Source: Flavobacterium sediminis (lineage in GTDB: Bacteria > Bacteroidota > Bacteroidia > Flavobacteriales > Flavobacteriaceae). From it: a stretch of DNA of 64,000 nucleotides. The translations under genes were made by a program, and so were the position numbers. The stretch covers positions 1,054,001-1,118,000 of the forward strand of contig NZ_CP029463.1 in assembly GCF_003148385.1 (NCBI RefSeq), given 5' to 3'. The notes beneath the pieces were generated by a model that saw only the letters and a program-made list of their open reading frames with translations, did not search any database and had not been told where the DNA came from. Of the stretch, positions 19,032 through 29,851 are shown piece by piece (within the stretch, counting starts at the first letter, position 1; each line of letters begins with the position of its first letter).

Positions 19032-19262
19032 ATGAAGACTTCATACATTATTTTCTCTAAAATTAAAAAAATGGCTTTTTTGTACATAAAACGATTTACT
19101 AAAACAGAAAATCGTTTTAACCCCAAAATGGGTAGGTTAATAGCCAATGTTACCTATATTAAGAAATACGTTGCAGGCATACCTATTACAACTCTTCACA
19201 AATACAGAAATACGTATTACGGAGAAGTTAAAACCTGTAAAGAATGCGATATAAACAAATAA
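19032..19262 (+). CDS. hypothetical protein, 76 residues, upstream of bS21 paralogue
   Basis: Small basic ORF in the same transcript direction as the following bS21-like gene, with a 15-bp gap between them. No family is recognised. It is rich in Lys, Tyr and Thr and ends with a CxxC-like segment (KTCKECDINK). Two internal ATGs (residues 14 and 33) leave the start uncertain. A -7 box 170 bp upstream and the terminator after bS21 fit a bicistronic mRNA, which supports a real gene. It may instead be leader sequence with a chance ORF. Confidence 0.45.
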   Translation: MKTSYIIFSKIKKMAFLYIKRFTKTENRFNPKMGRLIANVTYIKKYVAGIPITTLHKYRNTYYGEVKTCKECDINK

Positions 19263-19277
19263 ATAAACCCAATTAAT

Positions 19278-19472
19278 ATGTTAAAAATAGAAATAAAACA
19301 AGGCGAAAGCATTGAGAAAGCCTTAAAAAAACTAAAACGAAAATTCAGAGACACAAAAGTAAAAGAGGAATTACGCGAAAGACAACATTATACTAAAAAG
19401 TCTGTCGGAAGAAGAAAAGAAATTCAAAAAGCTAAATACAAAGAAGAGTTTCTGAGAGCCCAATACAACTAA
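19278..19472 (+). CDS. rpsU: 30S ribosomal protein bS21, divergent paralogue
   Basis: A 64-residue protein with the bS21 layout: N-terminal beta-strand and helix (MLKIEIKQGESIEKALKKLK, matching the usual GENIDRALKRYKRKF pattern), then a long basic helix (RERQHYTKKSVGRRKEIQK). It differs from the typical Bacteroidota bS21 (RQAFIKPSVVKRAQIQKAAY), for instance YTKKSVGRRKE in place of FIKPSVVKRAQ. A second, standard rpsU probably exists elsewhere. In Bacteroidota bS21 helps hide the anti-Shine-Dalgarno end of 16S rRNA (published for F. johnsoniae). A divergent copy could therefore alter initiation under some condition (inference). Confidence 0.8.
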   Translation: MLKIEIKQGESIEKALKKLKRKFRDTKVKEELRERQHYTKKSVGRRKEIQKAKYKEEFLRAQYN

Positions 19473-19482
19473 AGCTCATTGT

Positions 19483-19528
19483 ACAACATAAGATTAATCT
19501 TTTATTTTAATCTTATGTTGTTACTTTT
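19483..19528 (+). terminator. intrinsic terminator after the bS21 paralogue
   Basis: A 15-bp perfect inverted repeat (ACAACATAAGATTAA with its complement at 19507-19521), a 9-nt loop, then a T-rich stretch. It also borders the end of the convergent T9SS cargo gene. Confidence 0.82.
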
Positions 19529-19529
19529 T

Positions 19530-20738
19530 TTATCTTTTTAAAGCAAAGTGTGCTTTAAATTTTTTCTGTTCGCCTTTATACAGATAATCAACCGTAAACC
19601 AATAATCTGTTGAAGGCAATGCTTTACCATTTAACATTCCATCCCAACCATTTCCGGAAGGCGATATTTGTTTCAAAAACTCGCCGTAACGATCAAAAAT
19701 AGAGATTATCGCATCTGGATATTCATCTCGTAAATCCCAGATATTCCATGTATCATTGTAGGTATCTCCGTTAGGAGTAAAGAATTTCGGGTATTTAATC
19801 ACCGTAAAGGGCAATGTAAAGTCACCACAATATCCAAGAACATCTCTCACAACAATTACGTGTTCGCCGGAACTCAGATCAAAAAATTCATTTCCGGACT
19901 GAAATTCCTCTTCATCTAAACTATAGATATATGTTCCGAAACCATTTTCAATAGTAACTACAGCATTAGCTACATCTTCAAAAGGAGAAGTTACCGCGAC
20001 AGATGCAATAGCCGGACTCGATTGAACAACAGCGACATCTACCGGAGCATAATTACAATCAGGCGGCACTTCCGGTGTTAATTTGACGGGCACTGCTGTA
20101 TAAATCCCTTCCTCCACAGCTACATAAGTTAAGCCTGTGCCTACCAGTTCCTCATTCAAATACCATTCAACATTAAAGTCACTTGAATCCAAGCCTGCCT
20201 CTAAAACAAAACTTTGAAAAGTTTGATTGGTTTCCGGATCCACACAAATTATTCCTTCTTCAACGTCAAAGAGCAATCTGGGATAAACCGTAAATTGAAA
20301 ATATTCTTCATCATAACATTTTATCATAGTATCTGTAGACTCATCGTAAGCAGATATTTCTGCATAGACCCATACTTCAAAAGTTTGGGGTTGCGATCCC
20401 GGATCAACGCTAAACTCATAATTTTGCGGATTTAAAATATCCGTTGGATCTCCACCCGATTGTGTGTAGTAATTCACCGTAAAATTCCCTGAAGGCAAAA
20501 CCGGCAACGTAAATTCTCCACAATAATTTTGATTATCATAAGACGAATAATCAGGTAATACAGGTGTTTCCAAAACGGTCACAATAAATGATCTTTCTTC
20601 AGTACAATATGCTAAATGATTATCCGTATTTATTCCATAAACATATACTGTTTGAGGTGTATTATTCGGCGTAAAAACATAATTACTAAAATCAATTTCA
20701 TCAGCCAGATCTCCGCCGGAACTAAAATAATATTTCAC
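19530..20738 (-). pseudogene. T9SS type B sorting protein, C-terminal part (frameshifted)
   Basis: C-terminal 402 codons of the large secreted protein whose N-terminal part is 20774-23812. It continues the same Cys-containing modules (YCGEFTLPVLPSG, YYTQSGG). It ends with the gliding-motility-associated C-terminal domain: FTPNGDTYNDTWNI, ISIFDRYGEFL, GWDGMLNGKALPSTDYWF, ending HFALKR. That domain is the T9SS type B sorting signal, cleaved during export through the outer membrane. The reading frame stays open upstream to the GGGG run at 20779-20782, with no sensible start codon. This is therefore the displaced tail of one gene, not a separate protein. Confidence 0.85.
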
Positions 20739-20773
20739 ATAATTTACAGATTCCGGATTAGGTGTCGGGTTAA

Positions 20774-23700
20774 TTAAAGGGGTAACATATAACTATCACA
20801 ACGAGCAACATCGGGATAATCCGGTAAATTAAGCCCTTTAAAAAGTATCTGGAATTCCTTATCTATCGTACAACCCGTAACCGGATCTTCATAATAGAGA
20901 TAAAATGTTTCGGTCGACGTAAAAATAGTATTGGGATCAACTATCTGACCGGATCCGTTTGGACCGCCTTGTTCCGTATAATACGTTCCGAGTTGAGGCT
21001 GAGAAAGACTATAAGGCATACATTCATTTCTATTGATCGCCTGGTCCAATCCCGGGAAAGGACGAACAACTATAGTAAAGGCATGCTCATTGGTACACGT
21101 TATCAACGAGCCATCCGGTAAGATATAACTTGCCTCATTGTAAACATAATAAGTACCAGGAGGATACGTCCCTCCTATCTCTATCTTAGCAGGTAACACT
21201 ACTTCTTGTTGCCCCGCTACCGTTGGCCCACCTGATAGCCTATAGTAAGTCCCATTTGTTAATGACGGAAAAATATACTCTCCACAATAATTTCCGTTAG
21301 GTACCTGATCGACAGCCGGAGCATCGTAAATAGTAATATTGTAATTTAAGTTTTCCGTACAATTCGGAGACAAGGTTGTCTCTGCATAATAATACACTAC
21401 TTGAGACGAAGTCAAAGGAACATTCGGGTCAATTGAACTCCCTTGACCTCCCGGCTGATTAAAGTATCCTCCAAAATCTATATCCGGCAACATAAAGCTA
21501 CCACAAGTATGTATATCGGTAAACTGAGAAGTATCCACAATGTTCACCTGAAACATGTTTTCAAGTGAACAAAACCCCTGACTCCCGTCTGAATTAATAT
21601 GATTTAATTGATTGTATACATATATTGCTTGACTTGCCGTTATAACATCTCCCGCAAAAAGTGCTGTTCCGTTTCCGCCCGACTGCGTAAAATAATTTCC
21701 ATTTGATAAACTTGGCAGAACATAGCTATCACAATACGTTACATCATCCGGTTCATCTACTAAAGGCATCGGGTGTATGTAAATATCAAATTGATCATCA
21801 CGACACAGAACACCATTAACCTCAGCATAATAATAAATCGATTGTACAATAGTCGAAGAAGAAGAGTTAGAATAAACCGTCCCTGAGGGAATTAGTGTCC
21901 CTGTACCGTTAGGACCTCCAAAATCAGTATAGAAACCTCCTATTCCCTGAAGAGGAACAGGCACTACAAAACGACCGCAATTATTGATCCGAGGCCCGTA
22001 TTCGTCAATAAAAGTAACCTGAAAACTAGTCTGATTTGTACAACCGTTTGCATCCGGTCCTGCGAAAATATAATAAGTCCCGCTATCCTCAATATAAGAT
22101 CCCGGACCACCCTGACCTAAATTCAATCCTGAGCCGTTTGGCAACGAGAAATAGGTTCCGTTAGTGATCACAGGTAAGATAGTATTACTACATTCAACAA
22201 TATCTGAAATCGAATCAACCAGAGGTAAAGGATGAATCATTATTTCAACATTTGTTATATCAAAACAAGAAGAATTATTTGCATAAGCTATACGAATCCA
22301 GTAAACGATTGTTGAAGTTCCCGCCGGAATTGCAACTACGTTATTTATACTGTTCTCACCATTAAAGGCATCAGATTCAGAATTATAATATGTAATAACA
22401 AAGTTTCCGGTCTGACCATTTACAACATCTGGATCATGTAGTGACAAATCATAAGATATACTAGTTCCAGGTTCATCGCAAATATATCCGACAATCTCTG
22501 TTCCTGCCACTACAGGAGGATCTATCACAAGATCAAATGAATAAAGAGCGTCGCAAAAATTCCCCGTTTGTATATTGAAAATTCGCACATAAATAGTTTG
22601 TCCGGAACTTTGAAAAGCGGTCAATTCACTTTGAGGAATGGGATTATCTGCTGTTACATCTGCCATTGAAGCATAATAGAATAAATCATATTTTATATTG
22701 TCTATTCCTAAATAGTTTTCATCATTTAATGTAAGATCAAATGAGTACGTGGTCGCTCCACTGTCGCAAGTAAAAAGATTCTGTGGAACTGTAACCGACA
22801 ACGGATGAAATGTTATACTCTCTTCTATATGGCACCCTCCTTTATCTATGATTAGCTCATAAATACCGGGTTCGGTAACCGTGTAAGCTGATCCGGTTTC
22901 ATCAGGAATTACCCCTCCGTCTTGCAGCCATTGAAAAGTATAAGTACTGTCTAACCCTGTATCCAGTAAAAACTGATCTCCTGAGCAAATGATCTGATCA
23001 GGACCTAAATCAAAATCTGTTGTAAAACTCCCGGCACCGATAAATACCGCTGAATCGTAATTACTACTCAAATAATCGGCTACAACCATTTTTAATCGGT
23101 ACGGATGATTAGGTATAATTGCAGAAGAAGCAGAAAGCACAACAGTATATCCTCTCATATTGATTGTCGATGCACCCGGATCATCTACATTATAAACAGC
23201 AAACAATCCCGGATTTGTTGAGCTACAAGTAGTATTATAAATCGAATTTTTAATCGTTTTAACAGAAACCGGAGTAGTTGTATTAGGTACTACCGCCAGA
23301 TTCGTGATTGAATTCGTTACCAAATCTATTAATTCAAAAGCAAAAATATCATTAGACAGGCATTGGTAATCCCCATATTCATTAGAAGCAAAAAGAAAAT
23401 TAAAGTTAAAAGAATTAGCTACCGAAACAAAATCAAACTGTAAATAAGCTAAATCTGTAATTGACTCGGTAGTCCCGCTACTTAAATCACTTAAACCTTG
23501 CAGAAAGGCATCACTGCCACCGTTTAATGTAGTTGACCCTAAATTAGCTCCGGTATAGTTTCCCTGAGTATCTGAAACATTACCGCTACGTATTACAATT
23601 CCCTCCTGAATAGGAAATGCCGACCCATTATTTGTAAAATAAGCCACTGACTGATTAGAAGAAAATGTAGCATTCGCAAATTCAACACAGGAAGTATTAA

Positions 23701-23812
23701 GCAACAGACTTACCAGATCATCAGCCGTGTAACTTGAATCATCGATTGTAACTACTTGCGAAAACGATACAACATTTACTAACAGCACTATTTTTAAAAA
23801 TAGTCTTTTCAT
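20774..23812 (-). pseudogene. T9SS type B secreted protein, N-terminal part (frameshifted)
   Basis: 1012 codons from a signal peptide (MKRLFLKIVLLVNVVSFSQ). Next comes a choice-of-anchor L-type domain (FNFNFLFASNEYGDYQC), an Ig-like segment (GPDQIICSGDQFLLDTG), and a string of about 80-residue modules with C-x-x-[YF]-x-[LF]-P and Y-[FY]-x-x-[GS]-G motifs. The frame ends CDSYMLPL followed by TAA. Adding one base to the C-run restores CDSYMLPPLINPTPNPE and joins the downstream ORF, matching the module consensus. The whole gene would encode about 1,425 residues, a cell-surface or secreted protein of unknown ligand. Without the tail it would lack its sorting signal. Confidence 0.85.
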
Positions 23813-23956
23813 ATTTATCGCTTTTTGGGAAGGGGAAGCGGTAAATAGCAGTAATAATCAGTATAAAGATACTAAAAAATATTACATTAAATATAAATAA
23901 AAAATGGTTAAAGAACATTTCCTTAACCATTTATATCTTTTTACTATAAAAAACTA

Positions 23957-25753
23957 TTAGTCGTTCAGTTTCAATACCGCCATAAATGCTGATTGCGGAA
24001 TCTCTACATTACCTACCTGACGCATACGTTTTTTACCTTGTTTTTGTTTTTCCAATAATTTTCGTTTACGTGAAATATCTCCTCCATAACACTTAGCTGT
24101 AACGTCTTTTCTCAAAGCTTTGATCGTTTCTCGCGAAATGATCTTAGCTCCTACGGCAGCCTGAATCGGAATGTCAAACTGTTGGCGAGGAATCAACTCT
24201 TTTAACTTTTCACACATCTTTTTACCGATAGTATACGCATTATCTTCGTGAATCAAAGCTGATAATGCATCCACAGATTGTCCGTTCAATAAAACATCCA
24301 GACGTACTAATTTTGATGTACGCATACCTATCGGGTGGTAATCAAATGAAGCATATCCTTTAGAAACCGTTTTTAACCTGTCATAAAAATCGAATACAAT
24401 TTCTGCCAACGGCATATCAAAATTCAATTCTACTCGTTCAGGAGTTAAATAGGTCTGATTCGTTATTTGTCCACGTTTTTCAATACACAAACTCATTACC
24501 TGTCCGACAAAATCTGCCTTTGTGATAATGGTAGCCTTAATATAAGGCTCTTCCACTCTGTCTAACTTTGAAGGTTCGGGTAAATCCGACGGATTATTAA
24601 CGATAAAGGCTGTTTCCGGCTCTTTTTTAGTATAGGCTAAATACGACACGTTGGGAACTGTTGTGATCACCGTCATATCGAATTCACGCTCTAAACGCTC
24701 CTGAATGATCTCTAAGTGTAGCATCCCTAAGAATCCACAACGAAAACCAAATCCCAAAGCAGCCGAACTCTCTGCTGCAAACACCAATGATGCATCATTC
24801 AACTGAAGTTTCTCCATTGAAGTTCGCAAATCTTCAAAATCTTCTGTATCTACAGGATAAATCCCTGCGAAAACCATAGGTTTCACATTCTCAAAACCTG
24901 TAATCATATTTGTCGTCGGATTTTTAGCATCTGTAATTGTATCCCCGACTTTTACTTCTTTTGCCTCTTTAATCCCTGAAACCAAATACCCGACATCGCC
25001 GCTAGAAATTTTGTTTTTCGGCACTTGGTTCAATTTCAGGGTACCTACTTCATCTGCAAAATATTCTTTTCCGGTAGCCATGAACTTAATTCTTTGCCCC
25101 TTTGTGATCTCTCCGTTGATAACACGGAAAATTACTTCGATCCCTCTAAAAGGATTATAATGAGAATCGAAGATCAAAGCTTGTAAAGGTTCGTTAGGAT
25201 CTCCTTTAGGAGCAGGAACTTTTTCAACAATTGCCTCTAAGATCTTATCCACCCCGAAACCGGTTTTACCTGATGCGTGAATAATATCTTCCAGATCACA
25301 ACCTAACAGGTCAATGATATCATCACTCACCTCTTCAGGATTTGCACTGGGTAAATCAACCTTATTCAAAACCGGAATAATCTCCAGATCATTTTCTAAG
25401 GCCAAATACAAATTAGAGATCGTTTGTGCCTGAATACTTTGTGCTGCATCTACGATCAACAAAGCGCCTTCACAAGCCGCAATAGATCGCGATACTTCAT
25501 ACGAAAAGTCAACGTGACCCGGAGTGTCAATTAAATTTAAAATATATTTTTCTCCTTTATATTCATATTCCATTTGGATGGCGTGACTCTTAATTGTAAT
25601 ACCTCGTTCACGTTCCAAATCCATGTTATCTAATAACTGAGCCTTTTCCTCACGTGCAGTTACGGTTTGTGTTGCCGCCAAAAGCCTGTCAGCCAGCGTA
25701 CTCTTACCGTGATCAATGTGCGCAATAATACAAAAGTTTCTAATATTCTTCAT
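23957..25753 (-). CDS. lepA: elongation factor 4 (LepA)
   Basis: Translational GTPase that back-translocates or remodels stalled ribosomes. G1 is AHIDHGKST (residues 11-19), G3 DTPGH, G4 NKVD; the C-terminal LepA-specific domain ends [21 protein letters not shown]. Starting at MKNIRNF gives 598 residues, the canonical length. The longer in-frame extension to 25801 is rejected because a TATATTTG -7 box lies at its beginning (25799-25806). It is divergently transcribed from dusB. Confidence 0.96.
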   Translation of the reverse strand: MKNIRNFCIIAHIDHGKSTLADRLLAATQTVTAREEKAQLLDNMDLERERGITIKSHAIQMEYEYKGEKYILNLIDTPGHVDFSYEVSRSIAACEGALLIVDAAQSIQAQTISNLYLALENDLEIIPVLNKVDLPSANPEEVSDDIIDLLGCDLEDIIHASGKTGFGVDKILEAIVEKVPAPKGDPNEPLQALIFDSHYNPFRGIEVIFRVINGEITKGQRIKFMATGKEYFADEVGTLKLNQVPKNKISSGDVGYLVSGIKEAKEVKVGDTITDAKNPTTNMITGFENVKPMVFAGIYPVDTEDFEDLRTSMEKLQLNDASLVFAAESSAALGFGFRCGFLGMLHLEIIQERLEREFDMTVITTVPNVSYLAYTKKEPETAFIVNNPSDLPEPSKLDRVEEPYIKATIITKADFVGQVMSLCIEKRGQITNQTYLTPERVELNFDMPLAEIVFDFYDRLKTVSKGYASFDYHPIGMRTSKLVRLDVLLNGQSVDALSALIHEDNAYTIGKKMCEKLKELIPRQQFDIPIQAAVGAKIISRETIKALRKDVTAKCYGGDISRKRKLLEKQKQGKKRMRQVGNVEIPQSAFMAVLKLND

Positions 25754-25798
25754 CTTCAAATCTGTCGTTTTCCCTAAATACAACGGGGATTTAATCCG

Positions 25799-25806
25799 CA
25801 AATATA
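25799..25806 (-). promoter_or_regulatory. Bacteroidota -7 box for lepA
   Basis: TATATTTG on the minus strand, 45 bases before the lepA ATG. Confidence 0.6.
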
Positions 25807-25860
25807 AACCAAAGTTTTCATTAAAAAACAGTCTGTGAAGTTAATAACATATAAAAGTTG

Positions 25861-25868
25861 TATTTTTG
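25861..25868 (+). promoter_or_regulatory. Bacteroidota -7 box for dusB
   Basis: TATTTTTG, 15 bases before the ATG at 25884. It covers the TTG that would start a longer ORF, which decides the start. Confidence 0.6.
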
Positions 25869-25883
25869 CCAAAAATTTACGCT

Positions 25884-26882
25884 ATGCCCAAGATCGGCAA
25901 TATACAATTACCTGATTTCCCGCTTCTGTTGGCTCCAATGGAGGATGTAAGTGACCCGCCATTCAGACGTTTGTGTAAAATGCACGGCGCTGATCTGATG
26001 TACTCAGAATTCATATCTTCTGAGGGGTTGATTCGTGACGCTATTAAAAGTCGGCAAAAACTGGACATTTTTGATTACGAACGTCCGGTTGGTATTCAAA
26101 TTTTCGGCGGTGATGAAGAAGCTATGGCCATGAGTGCCAAAATCGTAGAAACTGTCCAACCCGATTTAGTTGACATCAATTTTGGCTGTCCTGTAAAAAA
26201 AGTCGTTTCTAAAGGTGCCGGAGCAGGAGTTTTAAAAGATGTCGATTTAATGGTTCGCCTGACACAAGCTGTTATTAAAAGTACTAGCTTACCCGTTACC
26301 GTAAAAACCCGTTTAGGCTGGGATGAAGAATCTATCAACATCGATGAAGTAGCCGAACGTTTACAAGATATCGGCGTACAGGCTTTAACGATCCACGCAA
26401 GAACAAGATCTCAAATGTATAAAGGCCATTCTGACTGGACGCATATTGCCCGCATTAAAGATAACCCCAGAATTACCATGCCGATTTTCGGTAACGGTGA
26501 TATCGATCAGCCTGAAAAAGCTTTGGAATACAAAAACAAATTCGGCGTTGACGGTATTATGATCGGTCGTGCAGCCATAGGTTACCCATGGATATTTAAC
26601 GAAATCAAACATTTCTTTGAAACAGGCGAACACTTGGCAGCCCCAACAATGAAAGATCGTATTGAAGCGGCTAAAAATCACTTGATCTGGTCTATGGAAT
26701 GGAAGGGAGAACGTTTAGGGATTGTGGAAATGCGCAGACACTATACGAATTATTTTAAAGGCATTCACGGTTTTAAAGCATACCGTCAAAAATTAGTCAC
26801 TACTGACGGTGCTGAAGATGTTTTAAAAGTTTTTGACGAAATCGCTGATGCTTACCATGATTACATTATAACAGAGCAATAA
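25884..26882 (+). CDS. dusB: tRNA dihydrouridine synthase DusB
   Basis: FMN-dependent enzyme reducing uridine to dihydrouridine in tRNA D-loops. The TIM-barrel begins APMEDVSDPPFRRL. The catalytic loop NFGCPVKKV holds Cys102. TIHARTRSQMYKG carries FMN phosphate and substrate-binding residues, and FGNGDI and IMIGRAAIG follow. The protein is 332 residues from MPKIGNIQLP. The six-codon extension from a TTG at 25866 lies on the -7 box and is not used here. It is a monocistronic gene between lepA (divergent) and rluB (convergent). Confidence 0.93.
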   Translation: MPKIGNIQLPDFPLLLAPMEDVSDPPFRRLCKMHGADLMYSEFISSEGLIRDAIKSRQKLDIFDYERPVGIQIFGGDEEAMAMSAKIVETVQPDLVDINFGCPVKKVVSKGAGAGVLKDVDLMVRLTQAVIKSTSLPVTVKTRLGWDEESINIDEVAERLQDIGVQALTIHARTRSQMYKGHSDWTHIARIKDNPRITMPIFGNGDIDQPEKALEYKNKFGVDGIMIGRAAIGYPWIFNEIKHFFETGEHLAAPTMKDRIEAAKNHLIWSMEWKGERLGIVEMRRHYTNYFKGIHGFKAYRQKLVTTDGAEDVLKVFDEIADAYHDYIITEQ

Positions 26883-26885
26883 ATA

Positions 26886-26915
26886 AAAAAGCCAAACTGA
26901 AGTTTGGCTTTTTTA
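26886..26915. terminator. bidirectional terminator between dusB and rluB
   Basis: AAAAAGCCAAACT pairs with AGTTTGGCTTTTT. A-tract and T-tract flanks make it usable on both strands for the two convergent genes. Confidence 0.88.
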
Positions 26916-26918
26916 TTA

Positions 26919-27791
26919 TTAGCTATTTTTTAGATTAATGATCTCCTGATCGGTTAAAAATCTCCAGTTTCCACGGGGTAAATTCTTTTTAGTTAACCCG
27001 GCAAACATTACCCGATCTAATTTGATCACATTATATTTTAATTGTTCAAAGATCTTACGAACAATCTTGATATTAGCGGTTTTCATTTTCACACCGATCT
27101 CGCTTTTAGGCTCATTGTCAATATATGTGATCTCTTCTACAAAAACTTTGTGCCCGTCAATGGTTATTCCTCCTTGTATCTTTTCTAAATCTTCAAATTT
27201 CAGATTTCTGTCTAAACTTACCTGATACAACTTAGTAGAACGCTGATTAGGACTTGTAAACTTTTTAATCAGGTCAGTATCATTTGTAAACAACAACAAC
27301 CCTGTTGTGGTTTTATCCATTCTACCTACCGGTTGCAGTTTAGCTCTACTTGCATTTCGTACTAAATCCAAAACACTGGGTGCATTCTTCTCTTCATCGT
27401 GCGATGTGGAGAAATTCTTCGGCTTGTTTAATAGTACATATTCTTTCTTTTCCGGGGTAATTGTGGCACCGTCAAACTGAACAGTATCGCCCGGCTTAAC
27501 TTTATAGCCCATTTCAGTTACAACCTCTCCGTTAACTTTTACGTTTCCGCTTTGAATATAAATATCTGCTTCTCTTCGGCTACACATACCGGAATTCGCT
27601 ATGTAGCGATTCAAACGGATTTCATCCGGATTAGCGGCTACTGGTTTTGATTTTGGCTTAGCCTCCTGTTTAAAGAACTTAGGCTGACCACTTGCAAATT
27701 TGTCATTCCCTCTCGAACTTCGTTCCTTTCTAAACCCTCCTTGTCTTCCTGAACCAGGATTCTTTCTATCATTCCCTTGATGACGTGACAT
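26919..27791 (-). CDS. rluB: 23S rRNA pseudouridine synthase (RluB/RsuA family)
   Basis: 290 residues. A basic, low-complexity N-terminus (1-55, Arg/Lys/Gly/Ser) precedes an S4 RNA-binding domain (RLNRYIANSGMCSRREAD, 59-76) and the RsuA/RluB catalytic domain with GRMDKTTTGLLL, catalytic Asp159. The family isomerises a uridine in rRNA helices; RluB acts on 23S U2605 in E. coli. RluB rather than RluE/F or RsuA is inferred from overall layout. The disordered basic tail is common in Bacteroidota members. Confidence 0.82.
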   Translation of the reverse strand: MSRHQGNDRKNPGSGRQGGFRKERSSRGNDKFASGQPKFFKQEAKPKSKPVAANPDEIRLNRYIANSGMCSRREADIYIQSGNVKVNGEVVTEMGYKVKPGDTVQFDGATITPEKKEYVLLNKPKNFSTSHDEEKNAPSVLDLVRNASRAKLQPVGRMDKTTTGLLLFTNDTDLIKKFTSPNQRSTKLYQVSLDRNLKFEDLEKIQGGITIDGHKVFVEEITYIDNEPKSEIGVKMKTANIKIVRKIFEQLKYNVIKLDRVMFAGLTKKNLPRGNWRFLTDQEIINLKNS

Positions 27792-27816
27792 AAACTATTT
27801 TTTTTGCAAAGATATA

Positions 27817-28743
27817 TTAATAAATGGAAAGTATTTTTTTTCCGTGAACTAAAACACTCGGTTTTATCAAAACGATACAAAAAACACCACTTAAAATAAT
27901 GATTTTTAATAAGAAATGTAATTTAACATACATTTCCTTCTTATTAACTTTCCATAGTTGGATCAAGAAAAGGATAAGCAAAAAATAACTGATGTAAAAA
28001 TAGATTTCCATATAACCTACATTATATATTTCCGTTAAAAAATAAACAGGAATAATGGAAAAAACTGTCAGGAATGTAATAATCGTTTTAGCCGTTCTTT
28101 CTCCGAATCGCACAGGGATTGTTTGGTAATTGTTGGCTAAATCGCCTTCAATATTTTCCAAATCTTTAACTAATTCACGAATTAAAATCAATAAAAACAA
28201 GAAAGTAGCATGCGCAAAAATAACATGATAAAAATTCTTAAAATACATTAACACTCCAAAGAAAGGTAATACCGCTAAAAGCACAGCCGTTAAATTACCA
28301 ATCATGGGATAACGCTTTAATTTATGCGAATAAAACCAGATGAGAAAAATATAAGCCGAAAAGAAAAAAACGGCTCGCCATGAAATAAAACTCATTAATA
28401 TAACGACAATAAAATTAACCGTAAAGTACACTTTTAACTTAGTACTTTGGCTAACCAACCGATCAATCATTACTTTCTTAGGACGATTGATCAGGTCTTT
28501 TTTAGCATCGTAAAAATTATTGATGATATAACCTGAAGCTATACTTAAAGAAGAAGCTAATACAATTAAGAACAACTTCCAGTCAAGTAAAATATGTAAA
28601 GCACTTTCTTCCGGAGCTAAAATAAAGATAGACGAAAGATATTGTGCCAGCGCAACAACCCAAATATTGTACCCCCTAACAACTGAGAAAAAGCTGAAGA
28701 TCTTGGTCAGTAATAATTTGAATTTTCTGGAAAACATTCTCAA
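27817..28743 (-). CDS. UbiA family prenyltransferase
   Basis: A 308-residue polytopic membrane protein with about eight hydrophobic segments. The first Asp-rich motif is NNFYDAKKDLINRP (75-88); the second is RELVKDLENIEGD. Both bind Mg-diphosphate of the prenyl donor. Family members transfer prenyl chains to quinone rings or glycerol phosphate. The sequence resembles the flavobacterial proteins labelled geranylgeranylglycerol-phosphate geranylgeranyltransferase, but substrate cannot be told. It lies next to mevalonate kinase and mvaD in the same direction, so the group probably links precursor supply to prenyl transfer. ATG at residue 3 is an alternative start. Confidence 0.8.
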   Translation of the reverse strand: MRMFSRKFKLLLTKIFSFFSVVRGYNIWVVALAQYLSSIFILAPEESALHILLDWKLFLIVLASSLSIASGYIINNFYDAKKDLINRPKKVMIDRLVSQSTKLKVYFTVNFIVVILMSFISWRAVFFFSAYIFLIWFYSHKLKRYPMIGNLTAVLLAVLPFFGVLMYFKNFYHVIFAHATFLFLLILIRELVKDLENIEGDLANNYQTIPVRFGERTAKTIITFLTVFSIIPVYFLTEIYNVGYMEIYFYISYFLLILFLIQLWKVNKKEMYVKLHFLLKIIILSGVFCIVLIKPSVLVHGKKILSIY

Positions 28744-28806
28744 TTTATCAGGTTAATTTAAAAGATTTTGAACTCTTAAAGGAATCTATAAAAATCGAAT
28801 TTACAC

Positions 28807-29748
28807 CTAAAAATTGTATACTACTTCTAATTTATAATCTTTTAACGCTTCTTTAGCTTTTTCCAGATCCTGAGTGAATCCCAGAATATAGCCACCACCA
28901 CCGGATCCACACAATTTCAGATAGTAATCATTGGTGTCAATTCCTTTTTGCCAAACCTGATGAAACTGTTCCGGAATCATCGGTTTAAAATGATTTAAAA
29001 CTACTCCGGAAAGTTTTTTGGTATTTTCAAACAATGCTTTCACATCGCCATGCAAGAAGTTTTCCACACAAGCATCTGTATACTTAATGAATTGCGATTT
29101 TAACATGTTTCGGAACCCCTGATCTTTTAAGTTCTCCATAAAGATATTCACCATAGGTGCCGTTTCTCCTACGATTCCGGAATCAATCAAAAAAACAGCT
29201 CCTTTGCCGTTAGTCAATTGGCTTGGAATCCCTGTAGGTTCAATATTATCTTTTGAATTGATCAGAATAGGCAAACTTAAATAGCTGTTCAACGGATCCA
29301 ATCCGGAACTCTTACCATGGAAGAAAGATTCCATTTGCGAAAAAACAGTTTTCAACTGTAATAATTTATCACGTGTTAAATTTTCCAGAACCGTGATCTT
29401 ATCATTCGCATATTTATCATAAATTGCTGCTACCAATGCTCCACTACTCCCCACACCATAACCTTGCGGAATACTTGAATCAAAATACATCCCATCAGCC
29501 ACATCTTTATTCAGGTCTTCTAAATTGAAGGTAACCAAATCCGATTGATCTTGCTGTAATCCGGCTAAATAGTTTGCAAAGCCTTTCAAACTTTCATTAG
29601 ACTTTTTCATCTCTGAAGACGGATTATTGTCTGCTTTTTTCAAAGCGCCTTTGTAGAAATTATAAGGAATAGAGAGCCCCTTTGAATCCTGGATAATTCC
29701 ATACTCACCAAAAAGTAAAATCTTCGAGTAAAATAATGGTCCTTTCAT
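28807..29748 (-). CDS. mevalonate kinase (GHMP kinase family)
   Basis: A 313-residue GHMP-fold kinase. The N-terminal strand ends in LLFGEYGI, the family ATP loop is PQGYGVGSSGAL (94-105), and the C-terminal motif LCGSGGGGYILG matches GHMP motif 3. Mevalonate kinase phosphorylates mevalonate in the isoprenoid pathway. The assignment rests on the GEYG/GSSGAL motifs and on mvaD next door. Phosphomevalonate kinase is the other possibility. Most of the 355-bp gap to mvaD is a degraded gene. Confidence 0.82.
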   Translation of the reverse strand: MKGPLFYSKILLFGEYGIIQDSKGLSIPYNFYKGALKKADNNPSSEMKKSNESLKGFANYLAGLQQDQSDLVTFNLEDLNKDVADGMYFDSSIPQGYGVGSSGALVAAIYDKYANDKITVLENLTRDKLLQLKTVFSQMESFFHGKSSGLDPLNSYLSLPILINSKDNIEPTGIPSQLTNGKGAVFLIDSGIVGETAPMVNIFMENLKDQGFRNMLKSQFIKYTDACVENFLHGDVKALFENTKKLSGVVLNHFKPMIPEQFHQVWQKGIDTNDYYLKLCGSGGGGYILGFTQDLEKAKEALKDYKLEVVYNF

Positions 29749-29851
29749 AGTCTAATTCACAATTAATAATGAATAATTGATAATTATTTTTTTGATGTAT
29801 TTATGATGCTGGTCAGCAACTTTAATATCTCAAAATTTTATTTTTAACACT

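Noticed and set aside
20774..20790. Programmed -1 ribosomal frameshift in the T9SS gene
   Set aside because: The site is TTA CCC CTT TAA in frame; it does not form an X-XXY-YYZ slippery heptamer and no obvious downstream stimulator was seen.
25754..25801. Longer lepA start
   Set aside because: The extra 16 codons reach into a TATATTTG -7 box, and MKNIRNF gives canonical LepA length.
25866..25883. TTG start for dusB
   Set aside because: The TTG is part of the -7 box TATTTTTG and cannot lie in the mRNA as a start.
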